Shown: positions 1 through 7,016 of the stretch, in pieces
Numbering within the stretch: the first letter of the stretch is position 1
Layout of the letters: every line of letters starts with the position of its first letter
Position numbers and translations under genes: made by a program
Assembly: GCA_949948825.1 (NCBI GenBank)
Contig: CATLIJ010000026.1
Span: 1-16,399 of the forward strand
DNA from: an uncultured Clostridiaceae bacterium
Lineage (GTDB): Bacteria > Bacillota > Clostridia > Lachnospirales > Lachnospiraceae
Direction: 5' to 3'
Length of the DNA: 16,399 nucleotides
Notes under the pieces: generated by a model
Told to the model about the DNA's origin: nothing
Seen by the model: the letters and a program-made list of their open reading frames with translations, nothing else
Databases searched by the model: none

Positions 1-4
1 ATAA

Positions 5-376
5 ATGGATTTCAAAGCAACAGTTGCACCATACCCAGGTGGTAAATATCATCTAGCACCATTACTAAATTCTTTAATGGTGGGGAAAAGAAGGCACATA
101 TCGGGATTCGGCGGCATGGCAAATGAGTTTTTATCCATGGCACCACATGAAACAGAAATATACAATGATATAAACAAAAATTTATGTCATTTATTCTCTT
201 GTTTAAATAGTGATGAAAAAAGAGAAGCTTTATTTGATAGGATATTTGAAATCCCTTATACAAAGAAAAGCTTCGATAAAATAAAGGATGAACTAGAAAG
301 GGGGTATGTAGAGCAAACAGATTTTAATGGCTGGCTGATTCATAGTCAGCTATTTTTTATGGGAAAGTTTATCTGA
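5..376 (+). pseudogene. Truncated D12-class (Dam-like) adenine-N6 DNA methyltransferase
   Basis: The 123-residue product matches the N-terminal part of D12/Dam-type adenine methyltransferases. It has a PYPGGK motif at residues 9-14, corresponding to the SAM-binding xxGGK start of the family. This is followed by FGGMANEF and EIYNDINKNL, corresponding to the FxGxG and E-x-x-x-ND motifs. Family members are about 260-300 residues and need a DPPY catalytic motif further on; none is present here. The reading frame stops at 374-376, and no DPPY is visible in the other plus frames up to ~600, so the protein should be inactive. The frame starting around 360 stays open to ~590 but I do not recognise its product. 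The ribosome site would fall at or beyond the window edge. Confidence 0.6.
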
Positions 377-636
377 AAAGTGGAGAAAGATTTGCAAGGA
401 AGATTTAAAAAAATATGAGGAAGTTTTAAAAGCAGGAGAAAGATTTAAAAGCAATAGGAAGTTTCAAAACAAGAGGAAGATTTTAATAGCGGTGCTATAC
501 GTCTGCTTCTATACACTAAGATTTGGGATAAATCAGACATATTATAAAACAAGCTTTCTGATATTGGTAGATATCAATTTTATTTATTGAAATCTGCCAG
601 CTAGATAACAGACATTAAAAAATATAAATCTTATGC
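377..636. other. Decayed A+T-rich stretch without a recognisable gene
   Basis: No reading frame with a credible start and ribosome site was found here. The sequence is A+T-rich. One plus frame (about 360-590) stays open beyond the methyltransferase stop, with a basic, lysine-rich product. This could be frameshifted methyltransferase tail or remnants of another element gene. Nothing further is claimed. Confidence 0.4.
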
Positions 637-665
637 TTGACGAAAAGGAACCCAAGCGTTACAAT
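637..665 (+). promoter_or_regulatory. Promoter for the small ORF and recombinase
   Basis: TTGACG at 637-642 and TACAAT at 660-665 are separated by 17 nt, close to the sigma-A consensus. Transcription would begin near 672, about 26 nt before the TTG start at 698. It probably drives both the small gene and the recombinase. Confidence 0.65.
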
Positions 666-697
666 CCCTCACCAATCAAGGGGAAAGGATTTATATT

Positions 698-886
698 TTG
701 GAAATGTTTTCTATCTATGGCTGGCTGAAAGGAGCCAGGGATAGCATGGAGAAGAAGCTAGATTTTGAAACCAGATTCCTATTAAATATAGGAAGATGGT
801 TACACGAGAAAAACTCTATTTCCATAGAAGAAATAGTTGAATATGAAAATAGAGTTATGGATCAAAGCAATAAAAATGATAATTAG
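698..886 (+). CDS. Small hypothetical protein upstream of recombinase
   Basis: The 62-residue product is not recognised. It is mostly predicted-helical looking, with a W-L-K-G-A-R-D segment near the N-terminus and a charged C-terminal half rich in Glu and Ile. The TTG at 698 is preferred because AAAGGA at 684-689 lies 8 nt upstream; an ATG at 704 is the alternative. The gene ends 16 nt before the recombinase ATG and shares its promoter, which suggests a two-gene operon. Small accessory genes next to large serine recombinases can encode directionality factors or regulators, but nothing in this sequence shows that function. Confidence 0.5.
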   Translation: MEMFSIYGWLKGARDSMEKKLDFETRFLLNIGRWLHEKNSISIEEIVEYENRVMDQSNKNDN

Positions 887-902
887 AGAGGGAGAAAAGA
901 AA

Positions 903-2825
903 ATGATGAAAGCAGGTATTTATGCTAGGGTAAGCACGCAAAAGGAGGCGCAGCAGGACTCTATTGCCCATCAGGAAGAAAAAGGGAAAATGGTAGCACA
1001 AGAATTAGGTGCTACCATAGAAAATGTGTATATTGATGATGGAAAGTCTGGTACTAAGGTAGCGGGACGAAAGGAATATCAGAGAATGATAGAAGATATT
1101 GTAAATAGACGTATCGACATCATTGTAACCAAGGATGTTGAACGTTTAAACAGAAACTTGCTGGAATTTTGCAAATTTCTGGACTTGGTTATCCAAAACG
1201 ATATTAAGATATTCTTTTATCTTACAAATGAGTATTACAATATAACAAGTGATACTCTAATTAAGATAAAAGCGGTTCTTGCAGAAGATTATAGCAAGAG
1301 CCTAAGTTTAAAGGCGAGGGAGGCGCATTTAACAAGGCAGGAAAATGGAGCGGCAGTTATATTCACAAATAAGACTTGGGGTTATAAGGTCAAATATGAT
1401 GAGGATAGCGGAAAGAAAAAAGTAGTAATAGACAAAGCAGAGGCACACATGATAAAGATTATATTTGACCTCTGCATACAAGGGCTAGGGGTTCATAAAA
1501 TTGCAAAACGACTTTACGTTATGGGATATACAAACCATAACGGTAAGATGTTTAGTAATAGCGTTATATCTAATATTTTACGGAACCCTAAAGTAATGGG
1601 AACCGTTATCTATAATCAAAGAACTTATGATTATGGAAAGAAAAAATATATCCACAATCCAGAAAATACATGGATCGTAAAAGAAGATGTTGTCCCGGCA
1701 ATCATTAGCCCACAAACATTTTCTTTAGCAAATGCTATGTTGCAGAGCAGAAAAAGCAAAGTAGGAAACGATTTTGAAGAAGAAAAGGTCGTTGGTTATT
1801 TTGCTGGAAGCTCTAAATTGAATGGAAAGCTAATCTGTGGGATATGCGGCGACAGATATAGTAAGCAGGCGAGAAAATTAGGAGATGGGAGGCGTGTATA
1901 CGACTGGAAATGTAGCAGGCATATAAAATATGGACGGAGAACTGAAAACCAGTATCAAAAAAGCAAAAGCAAAAAAATTGATACTCGGTTAAGTGATGGT
2001 TGTGACAGTCCAACCATCAAACAAGAGGTTGTCTATAAAATTATAAAAAAGATAACCGAAGAACATTTTGGAACAGATAATAAACTGATCGAAAAATCAT
2101 TAGGATTTTTAAAATCCAGTATTGATAATTTAAGAGAAAATGACAGTTCTAAAATGGAGACGGACAAGATTAAAGAAGCGATTAATGGAGTTAATAGTAA
2201 GATAAATAAGTTGACAGACAAATTACTGGAAGGTATTCTTACTAATGAAAATTATAAGAATGCGGTAAGCAAATATGAAAAGGAACGCGAGGAACTAAAG
2301 GTAAAACTTTTCCATATAGAAAAGAAATATGGAGAATTACAGGATACAGAAAACCGTATCAATGAGATACAAAATTTGCTGGAGGAAGGAGGAATGGAAG
2401 AAGCAAGTATAAATACAGTTCTTGAGTTTATAGATAAAATATTTATATTCAGTAATCGGCTTGAGGTTACATTTCAAATGGATCAGTTGCTGGGAATAAA
2501 CAACCATGAATTGTGTGAAAGACTTGCAAAAGAAAAAAAATTGGTTTATTATCTTGATAAGGACGAAATGAAATACAAGCGTCAGGATATAGACCGAACG
2601 AGTGAGATTATTTTCAATGCGATTCGAGATAACAGTAAAATATCTATACAAGAATTAGTTGAAATAAGTGGTCTAAGTACAACAACGGTTCATTATAGAG
2701 TGAAACGGTTTAAAGAACTTGGATACATTAGGCATAGGCTGGAAACAGGGAGAAAAAAAGAATGGGAAGTGCTGAAAGCATGGAATCCCGATGATAGCCA
2801 AAAGATAGTGATAAGGTCAAAATAA
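903..2825 (+). CDS. Large serine recombinase (site-specific integrase/excisionase)
   Basis: The 640-residue protein should catalyse integration or excision of the surrounding element through a phosphoserine-DNA intermediate. The N-terminal resolvase domain starts YARVST, with the likely nucleophile Ser11, followed by a conserved arginine-rich ERLNRN segment. A recombinase domain follows (TWGYKV through the AKRL region, about residues 155-200). Next come a zinc-ribbon with a CGIC pair and later Cys residues (about 310-375) and a long Lys/Glu-rich coiled coil (about 400-500). The last ~75 residues form a winged-helix-like segment (567-622, with ISIQELVEISGLSTTTVHYR), unusual at this position. 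The start at 903 follows a GAGAGGGAG ribosome site; an ATG at 906 is equally possible. An upstream in-frame ATG at 837 would overlap the preceding gene and is not preferred. Confidence 0.9.
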   Translation: MMKAGIYARVSTQKEAQQDSIAHQEEKGKMVAQELGATIENVYIDDGKSGTKVAGRKEYQRMIEDIVNRRIDIIVTKDVERLNRNLLEFCKFLDLVIQNDIKIFFYLTNEYYNITSDTLIKIKAVLAEDYSKSLSLKAREAHLTRQENGAAVIFTNKTWGYKVKYDEDSGKKKVVIDKAEAHMIKIIFDLCIQGLGVHKIAKRLYVMGYTNHNGKMFSNSVISNILRNPKVMGTVIYNQRTYDYGKKKYIHNPENTWIVKEDVVPAIISPQTFSLANAMLQSRKSKVGNDFEEEKVVGYFAGSSKLNGKLICGICGDRYSKQARKLGDGRRVYDWKCSRHIKYGRRTENQYQKSKSKKIDTRLSDGCDSPTIKQEVVYKIIKKITEEHFGTDNKLIEKSLGFLKSSIDNLRENDSSKMETDKIKEAINGVNSKINKLTDKLLEGILTNENYKNAVSKYEKEREELKVKLFHIEKKYGELQDTENRINEIQNLLEEGGMEEASINTVLEFIDKIFIFSNRLEVTFQMDQLLGINNHELCERLAKEKKLVYYLDKDEMKYKRQDIDRTSEIIFNAIRDNSKISIQELVEISGLSTTTVHYRVKRFKELGYIRHRLETGRKKEWEVLKAWNPDDSQKIVIRSK

Positions 2826-2839
2826 AACTGAAAATATAA

Positions 2840-2881
2840 ACCCAATACATTTTTGTGAACATTCACTTAAATGTATTGGGT
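2840..2881. repeat. 42-bp near-perfect palindrome
   Basis: Arms 2840-2852 and 2869-2881 are perfect 13-nt inverted repeats. Inner arms 2855-2859 (GTGAA) and 2862-2866 (TTCAC) continue the dyad around a central CA at 2860-2861. Only the TT/TT pairs at 2853-2854/2867-2868 break the symmetry. There is no T-run after the stem, so it is a poor intrinsic terminator. Its place between recombinase and chromosome-like genes fits an attachment or recombinase-binding site, or an operator over the phosphatase start. Confidence 0.7.
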
Positions 2882-2897
2882 ATTAAGGAGGAAACTT

Positions 2898-3383
2898 GTG
2901 AAAAAAGTAGATAATAAGAATTGGAAAACTCACTATTCGATACTAATGGTATGTCACGGCAATATTTGCAGAAGTCCAATGGCAGAATTTGTTTTAAAAG
3001 ATATGGTAAAAAAGGCAGGTATAGCTGACCAGTTTGAAATTGCCTCCGCAGCCACAAGTACAGAAGAAATCGGCAATCCGGTTCACCGGGGGACGAGAGA
3101 GAGGCTGGGCAGAGAGGGCATCAGTACTGCTGGGAAGACAGCCGTACAGCTGAAGAAGTCAGATTATGACAAATATGATTATCTGATTGGCATGGATGAG
3201 TGGAATATCCGCAACATGCGGCGGATACTGGGGGGAGATCCAGATGGTAAAGTGTTTAAGCTGCTGTCTTTTACGGACAATGAACGGGATGTGGCAGATC
3301 CCTGGTATACAGGGGATTTTGAGGCTACCTATGAGGATGTGACTGCTGGATGTAAGGCATTGCTGAATTATTTGGGCTACTGA
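2898..3383 (+). CDS. Low-molecular-weight protein tyrosine phosphatase
   Basis: The 161-residue product carries the CX5R phosphate-binding loop of the low-molecular-weight phosphotyrosine phosphatase family: Cys19-His-Gly-Asn-Ile-Cys-Arg25-Ser. The family's general-acid aspartate is in a DPWYTGDF segment near the C-terminus. It should remove phosphate from phosphotyrosine or phosphoarginine proteins in the cytoplasm. The GTG at 2898 is chosen because a perfect AAGGAGG (2885-2891) lies 6 nt upstream. The N-terminus is about a dozen residues longer than usual for the family, which normally begins a few residues before the V-C-x-G-N loop. The first ~130 bp are A+T-rich like the mobile element, whereas the rest is G+C-richer. 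The gene may therefore have had its 5' end replaced by integration. Confidence 0.88.
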   Translation: MKKVDNKNWKTHYSILMVCHGNICRSPMAEFVLKDMVKKAGIADQFEIASAATSTEEIGNPVHRGTRERLGREGISTAGKTAVQLKKSDYDKYDYLIGMDEWNIRNMRRILGGDPDGKVFKLLSFTDNERDVADPWYTGDFEATYEDVTAGCKALLNYLGY

Positions 3384-3398
3384 CCGGGGGAAAAAGGT

Positions 3399-4292
3399 AT
3401 GTGTGAGAGAAAAAATGTTCTGTTGATTAATGATTTGCCCGGATATGGGAAGGTGGCATTGGCAGCCATGGTACCGATCTTGTCAAGAAGAGGACATGCT
3501 GTTTTTCAGCTGCCCACAGCCATTATATCCAATACATTGGATTATGGGCGGTTCTGCATTCAGGATATGACAGATTATATGAAAAATACCATGAAGGTAT
3601 GGAAAGAGCTGGAGTTTTCCATGGATTGTATCTGCACTGGATTTATTGTATCTGAGGAGCAGGCAGAATTAATCGGAGAATATATAAGTAGCCTGACATT
3701 GGCACCAGAGACGGACTGCACTGGTATGCGTACAGGAAATAAACCGCTTGTTATGGTAGACCCGATTATGGCAGATGGAGGAAAGCTGTACAATGGGATT
3801 GGGCCGGAGCGTGTGGCTGCCATGAGAAAGCTGGCTGCTTATGCAGATGTGATGACGCCCAATATGACTGAGGCATCGTTTCTTACAGGAATTCGTCCGG
3901 GACAGGAGAAAGGGACCGAGGAGGAGCTTCGGGAGCTGACAGACAGACTTCGGGAGATTTCCGGAAGGTCTGTGGTGATTACCAGCGCAGTTAAGACCAT
4001 ATGCAGGGAAGACAAAAGTATATGTGAAAGTCATTTGGTATATGGATATGACCACTGGAAACAGGAATATTTTCAGGTTCCCTATGAATATCTGCCTGTG
4101 CGGGTTCCAGGAAGCGGAGATATCTTTTCGGCTGTGATGATTGGAGAACTTTTAGAGGGAAAAGGGTTGAAAGAGGCAGTGGTCAGTGCTGTGACAGTGC
4201 TGATGAGGCTGATTGAAGAAAATAAGGGTAATTTGCAAAAATATAAGGGAATTTTAGTGGAGCGGCATTGGGAATTGTTAAGTCATGGCTGA
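3399..4292 (+). CDS. Pyridoxal/pyridoxamine kinase family protein
   Basis: The 297-residue protein belongs to the pyridoxal kinase branch of the ribokinase-like fold, which phosphorylates B6 vitamers with ATP in the salvage route to pyridoxal phosphate. The N-terminus has NDLPGYGKVAL (the family's S-x-V-x-x-G-x-V-G-N region), a central VDPIMADGGKLY and TPNMTEASFLTG, and the C-terminal VPGSGDIFSA loop containing the catalytic Asp. The length is normal. The start ATG follows GGGGGAAAAAGG and lies 15 nt after the phosphatase stop, so the two genes are probably co-transcribed. The substrate could be another hydroxymethyl heterocycle; the family assignment is firmer than the exact substrate. Confidence 0.85.
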   Translation: MCERKNVLLINDLPGYGKVALAAMVPILSRRGHAVFQLPTAIISNTLDYGRFCIQDMTDYMKNTMKVWKELEFSMDCICTGFIVSEEQAELIGEYISSLTLAPETDCTGMRTGNKPLVMVDPIMADGGKLYNGIGPERVAAMRKLAAYADVMTPNMTEASFLTGIRPGQEKGTEEELRELTDRLREISGRSVVITSAVKTICREDKSICESHLVYGYDHWKQEYFQVPYEYLPVRVPGSGDIFSAVMIGELLEGKGLKEAVVSAVTVLMRLIEENKGNLQKYKGILVERHWELLSHG

Positions 4293-4341
4293 AGGTCTCC
4301 TCCGGTTACAGACAGATTGTGGTGGACCGGATGAGACCTTC
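4291..4341 (+). terminator. Stem-loop after the pyridoxal kinase gene
   Basis: GAAGGTCTC (4291-4299) pairs with GAGACCTTC (4333-4341). TCCGG (4301-4305) pairs with CCGGA (4327-4331), leaving a 21-nt loop. The stem begins on the stop codon. Only a short TTT follows, so termination may be weak or the hairpin may stabilise the transcript. Confidence 0.5.
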
Positions 4342-4388
4342 GGGGTTTAATGATTCTGGCTCCATTTTTCAAAGCCTGCTTTAAGTGT

Positions 4389-4440
4389 AAAGCCAGCAAG
4401 ATAAAGCCAGCAAGATAAAACCAGTGAAGTAAAGCCAGTT
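4389..4440. repeat. 14-bp tandem repeat, about 3.7 units
   Basis: Unit AAAGCCAGCAAGAT occurs exactly at 4389-4402 and 4403-4416, then as a diverged unit at 4417-4430, and as a partial AAAGCCAGTT at 4431-4440. It lies between the convergent pyridoxal kinase and hydrolase genes. No function is visible. Confidence 0.8.
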
Positions 4441-4482
4441 GGGGGAAGCTGTTGTGGTATCTCTGTTCCCTGTTATAGCAGA

Positions 4483-5214
4483 TTATTGGGGGTTTTTGAC
4501 AGCAGCTTTTACAAATGCTGCAAAAATATTTCTTGCGGCAGGGTCTTTTTGCCACAAATATTCCGGATGCCACTGTACGCCCAGGAAAAAGGAAGGATAA
4601 TCGGGCATTTCCACACATTCTGCCAAATGATTGGGGGCATAGCCTGTGACGGCAAGTCCGGGAGCTGGTTTCCGGATTGCCTGGTGGTGCATGCTGTTGA
4701 CCTGAATGATGCTGTCCTCTGCAAGTCTTGCCAACAGAGTGTTGGGAACAACAGTTATTGTATGGGACGGAATTTCAAAGGAAAAAGGCTGTGTATGGGC
4801 AATAGGGAAATCCTCAGGAAGCTGGCTGGAAATATCCTGATAAATATCTCCTCCAAGGCAGATGTTGATTAACTGAATGCCCCGGCAGATGCCAAGAACC
4901 GGCTTTTCCGCTTTCATAACAAGCTTTAACAAAGCAAGCTCCAGACGGTCCCGCTTGATTGATACATTGTGACAATGCTGATGAGTCTCTTCGCCAAAGT
5001 GAAAGGGATGGAGATCAGGGCCGCCGGTAAAGAGGAATCCGTCAAACGAGCTGACAAGCTGCACCAGATCTTCCTCCTCTGGTTCTAAAGGTAAGATTAC
5101 AGGAATGCCGCCAGCTTTGCGGATTGCGTTTAAATAAGCCGGACGCATGTATGGTTCATCTTTTTCCAGATTATGATAGGGAGTAAGAGCAATTAACGGT
5201 TTGGAGCTTTCCAT
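4483..5214 (-). CDS. Class I glutamine amidotransferase-like hydrolase (gamma-Glu-GABA hydrolase / PuuD family)
   Basis: The 243-residue protein fits peptidase C26/PuuD-like hydrolases, which cleave gamma-glutamyl amides such as gamma-glutamyl-GABA. Visible motifs are FTGGPDLHP (about 62-70), the nucleophile elbow GICRG with Cys110, and QWHPE with His216 and Glu218 completing the triad. The N-terminal I-A-L-T-P-Y segment is also typical. Length is normal for the family. The ATG at 5212-5214 has AGGAGG 9 nt upstream. No other polyamine-degradation genes are nearby, so the physiological substrate is uncertain; another gamma-glutamyl compound is possible. Confidence 0.85.
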   Translation of the reverse strand: MESSKPLIALTPYHNLEKDEPYMRPAYLNAIRKAGGIPVILPLEPEEEDLVQLVSSFDGFLFTGGPDLHPFHFGEETHQHCHNVSIKRDRLELALLKLVMKAEKPVLGICRGIQLINICLGGDIYQDISSQLPEDFPIAHTQPFSFEIPSHTITVVPNTLLARLAEDSIIQVNSMHHQAIRKPAPGLAVTGYAPNHLAECVEMPDYPSFFLGVQWHPEYLWQKDPAARNIFAAFVKAAVKNPQ

Positions 5215-5253
5215 CTATATCATCCTCCTGATTAAAATATGGGGTAAAAAATG

Positions 5254-5343
5254 GTTACAGTTCACAGATTCCACATCCGGCGAACGCCTGATGCTTCCTG
5301 TCCGCCGAAGACGGGCAAGAAGATGTTCCCCATGAACAGTAAC
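5254..5343. repeat. Dispersed repeat copy 1, with inverted ends
   Basis: The ends GTTACAGTTCA (5254-5264) and TGAACAGTAAC (5333-5343) are inverted repeats matching at 10 of 11 positions. The right 45 nt (5299-5343) match 9750-9794 at about 41 positions. The interior can form an imperfect hairpin. Non-coding. Confidence 0.65.
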
Positions 5344-5365
5344 AAAAGATGGGCATGACAGAAAT

Positions 5366-5400
5366 AAATGCCCCTCCCATAACAAATGGAAGAGGCATTT
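5366..5400 (-). terminator. Intrinsic terminator of the ferredoxin gene
   Basis: Read on the minus strand, a 15-bp stem (5400-5386 with 5380-5366) closes a 5-nt loop and is followed by a T-rich tail. Two positions pair only as G-U on the minus-strand RNA and would be C-A mismatches on the plus strand. This indicates it works for the minus-strand ferredoxin transcript. Confidence 0.75.
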
Positions 5401-5422
5401 ATGTAGTTGCTGATGTAATACA

Positions 5423-5593
5423 TTAGCCTTCGCTGATTGCGCCGGTGGGGCAAACGCCTGCACAGGTACCACAGGAGATGCAGCTGTCAGCATCAATTAC
5501 ATACTGTCCATCACCCTGAGAAATAGCGCTTACCGGACACTCCGGCTCACAGGTACCGCAGCTTACACATGCGTCAGAAATTACGTATGCCAT
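5423..5593 (-). CDS. 2[4Fe-4S] ferredoxin
   Basis: This 56-residue protein is a clostridial-type two-cluster ferredoxin, a cytoplasmic low-potential electron carrier. It has two CxxCxxCxxxCP motifs: Cys9, 12, 15 and 19 (with CP at 19-20), and Cys38, 41, 44 and 48 (with CP at 48-49). The sequence shows the internal two-fold duplication typical of the family, each half ending in a G/S-A-I segment. The start ATG (5591-5593) is preceded by AAGGAGG with an 8-nt spacer. It has its own promoter and terminator, so it is probably monocistronic. Its position beside the PFL activase fits a supply of reducing power for radical-SAM activation, but it may equally serve hydrogenase or pyruvate:ferredoxin oxidoreductase. 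Confidence 0.93.
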   Translation of the reverse strand: MAYVISDACVSCGTCEPECPVSAISQGDGQYVIDADSCISCGTCAGVCPTGAISEG

Positions 5594-5643
5594 GATAAAA
5601 TCCTCCTTAAATAGACTATAGCATTTTCTTTGCTCTTGTCATC

Positions 5644-5672
5644 ATTCTATACTATTTGCGAAAAATATTCAA
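5644..5672 (-). promoter_or_regulatory. Ferredoxin promoter
   Basis: On the minus strand TTGAAT (5672-5667) and TAGAAT (5649-5644) are separated by 17 nt. Transcription would start near 5637, giving a leader of about 44 nt before the ferredoxin ATG. Confidence 0.6.
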
Positions 5673-5728
5673 GTGGAAAATGCTGTACAATAAGATAATT
5701 TTTTCTGTCCTGTTTTCTGCCTGTATTC

Positions 5729-6493
5729 CTATCTGGATAAACTATGGACAGCAGTCTGCTCATCCCGGATTCCCCGCAGAATAATCTGGCGTGCCGCCAA
5801 AGCTTCCTCCTGGCCAAGAGGCGTTACCTTTTCCAGAGGATAGGAGATACCAAGCTTTTTGTATTTGGCTTTACCCATATCATGATAGGGAAGAACATCA
5901 ATGGATTGGATGTTGTGCAAGGTGGCGATAAACTGGCCCAACTGGTAGAGAAGGTCCGCTTTGTAGGTAATGCCAGGTACAATGACATGACGCAGCCAGA
6001 CCGGAACGGATTTGTCATCCAGATACCGGGCAAAGGCAAGAACCGGGTCCAGCTTTTGTCCGGTCAGCCGCACATGTGCCTGTGGGTCAATGTTTTTAAT
6101 GTCCAGAAGCACCAAATCAGTTACAGCAATCAGTCGGTCAAACTGTTTTAAAAGCTCTGGCCTTTCCGGACGGAAGGTAATGCCAGATGTATCCAGACAG
6201 GTATGGATGGAACGGGCTTTGGCTGCTTGGAAAAGCTCAATTACAAAAGGAAGCTGCATTAATGGCTCTCCGCCAGTAACTGTGATTCCGCCTTTTTCAT
6301 AAAAGGTATGGTTTTTTTCGTATTGAGACAAAATGTCATCCGCAGACATCTGTGTGCCTCCGTCCATATTCCAGGTGTCTGGATTGTGGCAGTAAAGGCA
6401 CCGCATGGGGCATCCCTGAAGGAAGATTACCAGGCGGACTCCGGGGCCGTCTACTGTTCCAAAGCTTTCCATAGAGTGTATACGTCCTAACAT
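5729..6493 (-). CDS. pflA: Pyruvate formate-lyase activating enzyme (radical SAM)
   Basis: This 254-residue radical-SAM enzyme uses S-adenosylmethionine and a [4Fe-4S] cluster to abstract hydrogen from the PFL glycine and install the glycyl radical. The N-terminus GRIHSMESFGTVDGPGVR and the cluster motif Cys28-x3-Cys32-x2-Cys35 (CPMRCLYCHNP) are characteristic of PFL activases. VTGGEPLMQ is the SAM-binding GGE motif. The start at 6491-6493 is chosen because GGAGG lies 8 nt upstream and the protein begins MLGRIHS as expected. A longer in-frame ORF reaching 6652 would add 53 residues that do not resemble the family. It lies 211 nt downstream of the glycyl-radical subunit gene on the same strand, across a long hairpin. 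Confidence 0.93.
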   Translation of the reverse strand: MLGRIHSMESFGTVDGPGVRLVIFLQGCPMRCLYCHNPDTWNMDGGTQMSADDILSQYEKNHTFYEKGGITVTGGEPLMQLPFVIELFQAAKARSIHTCLDTSGITFRPERPELLKQFDRLIAVTDLVLLDIKNIDPQAHVRLTGQKLDPVLAFARYLDDKSVPVWLRHVIVPGITYKADLLYQLGQFIATLHNIQSIDVLPYHDMGKAKYKKLGISYPLEKVTPLGQEEALAARQIILRGIRDEQTAVHSLSR

Positions 6494-6562
6494 AGTTTTG
6501 CCTCCGAGAATGAATGAGATGGGTTTGATTGACAATGGCATTTTTGTAAGAGTGGAAAAGGG

Positions 6563-6642
6563 GCAGCATGAGAGGAATAAGAGAACGTCTTCAGACGCGT
6601 TTTCGCTTCGCTTTTCATGTAGTCTTATCCCTTTCCTGCTGC
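6563..6642 (-). promoter_or_regulatory. Long imperfect hairpin between the radical-subunit gene and pflA
   Basis: Arms 6563-6582 and 6623-6642 are complementary at about 17 of 20 positions. They enclose a 40-nt loop that contains a smaller CGTC/GACG hairpin. A C4T4 run follows on the minus strand. It could partly terminate or process the PFL transcript and set lower expression of pflA. Confidence 0.5.
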
Positions 6643-6704
6643 TTTTCTGCATTACTGCATATCACCTGATACTATTGCTCCATCCAGACAGATCGTTAAA
6701 ATTA

Positions 6705-6953
6705 TCAGCCAAGGGAACCGTGGAAGGTTCGGGAAATAACTTCGTCTTGCTGTTCTTTGGTAAGCTTGTTAAAGTTTACAGCATAGCCGGATACACGGAC
6801 TGTCAGCTGTGGGTATTTTTCCGGATGAGCCTGAGCATCCAATAAGGTTTCTTTGGAAAAGACATTTACATTTAAATGGTGTCCGCCTTTTTCAGCATAG
6901 CCGTCCAGCAGAGTCACCAGATTATCAACCTGTGCTTCATTTGCATGTGTCAT
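6705..6953 (-). CDS. Stand-alone glycyl-radical subunit of pyruvate formate-lyase (GrcA-like)
   Basis: The 82-residue protein corresponds to the C-terminal glycyl-radical domain of PFL, which is normally part of one ~740-760-residue chain. It contains VDNLVTLLDGY, GGHHLNVNV and the radical loop RVSGYAV with Gly56, followed by NKLTKEQQDEVISRTFH. It resembles the separate radical cofactor GrcA/YfiD in being free-standing. A perfect AAGGAGG lies 7 nt before the ATG. The preceding core gene ends in TAA 63 nt upstream in the same frame, so the two proteins should be made separately and assemble. pflA downstream would activate Gly56. The alternative, a simple nonsense mutation in one pflB gene, is less likely because of this ribosome site and the long inserted linker. 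Confidence 0.88.
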   Translation of the reverse strand: MTHANEAQVDNLVTLLDGYAEKGGHHLNVNVFSKETLLDAQAHPEKYPQLTVRVSGYAVNFNKLTKEQQDEVISRTFHGSLG

Positions 6954-7016
6954 GGAAATTCCTCCTTGTGGAATCGATCTCTGAGTTTGATTTATGAGGA
7001 ACAATGTTGCGCTGTA

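Larger units (their letters stand above)
1..2881. mobile_element. End of an integrated element carrying a large serine recombinase
   Basis: This block is clearly A+T-richer than what follows. It holds a truncated DNA methyltransferase, decayed sequence, a small unknown gene and a large serine recombinase at its right edge. Recombinases of this class are typically encoded next to one attachment end. The left end lies outside the window. The right boundary is inferred; it may sit at the palindrome ending at 2881 or up to ~150 bp into the following phosphatase gene, where base composition changes. No transfer genes are visible, so whether the element is a phage, conjugative or mobilisable is unknown. 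Confidence 0.5.

Noticed and set aside
4389..4440. CRISPR-like array
   Set aside because: The units are 14 bp and contiguous, with no spacers.
5215..5496. 93-codon minus-strand ORF overlapping the ferredoxin
   Set aside because: It runs through the dispersed repeat and terminator and overlaps the ferredoxin in another frame.
6494..6652. N-terminal extension of pflA
   Set aside because: The residues do not resemble PFL activases, and the internal ATG at 6493 has a GGAGG at proper spacing.
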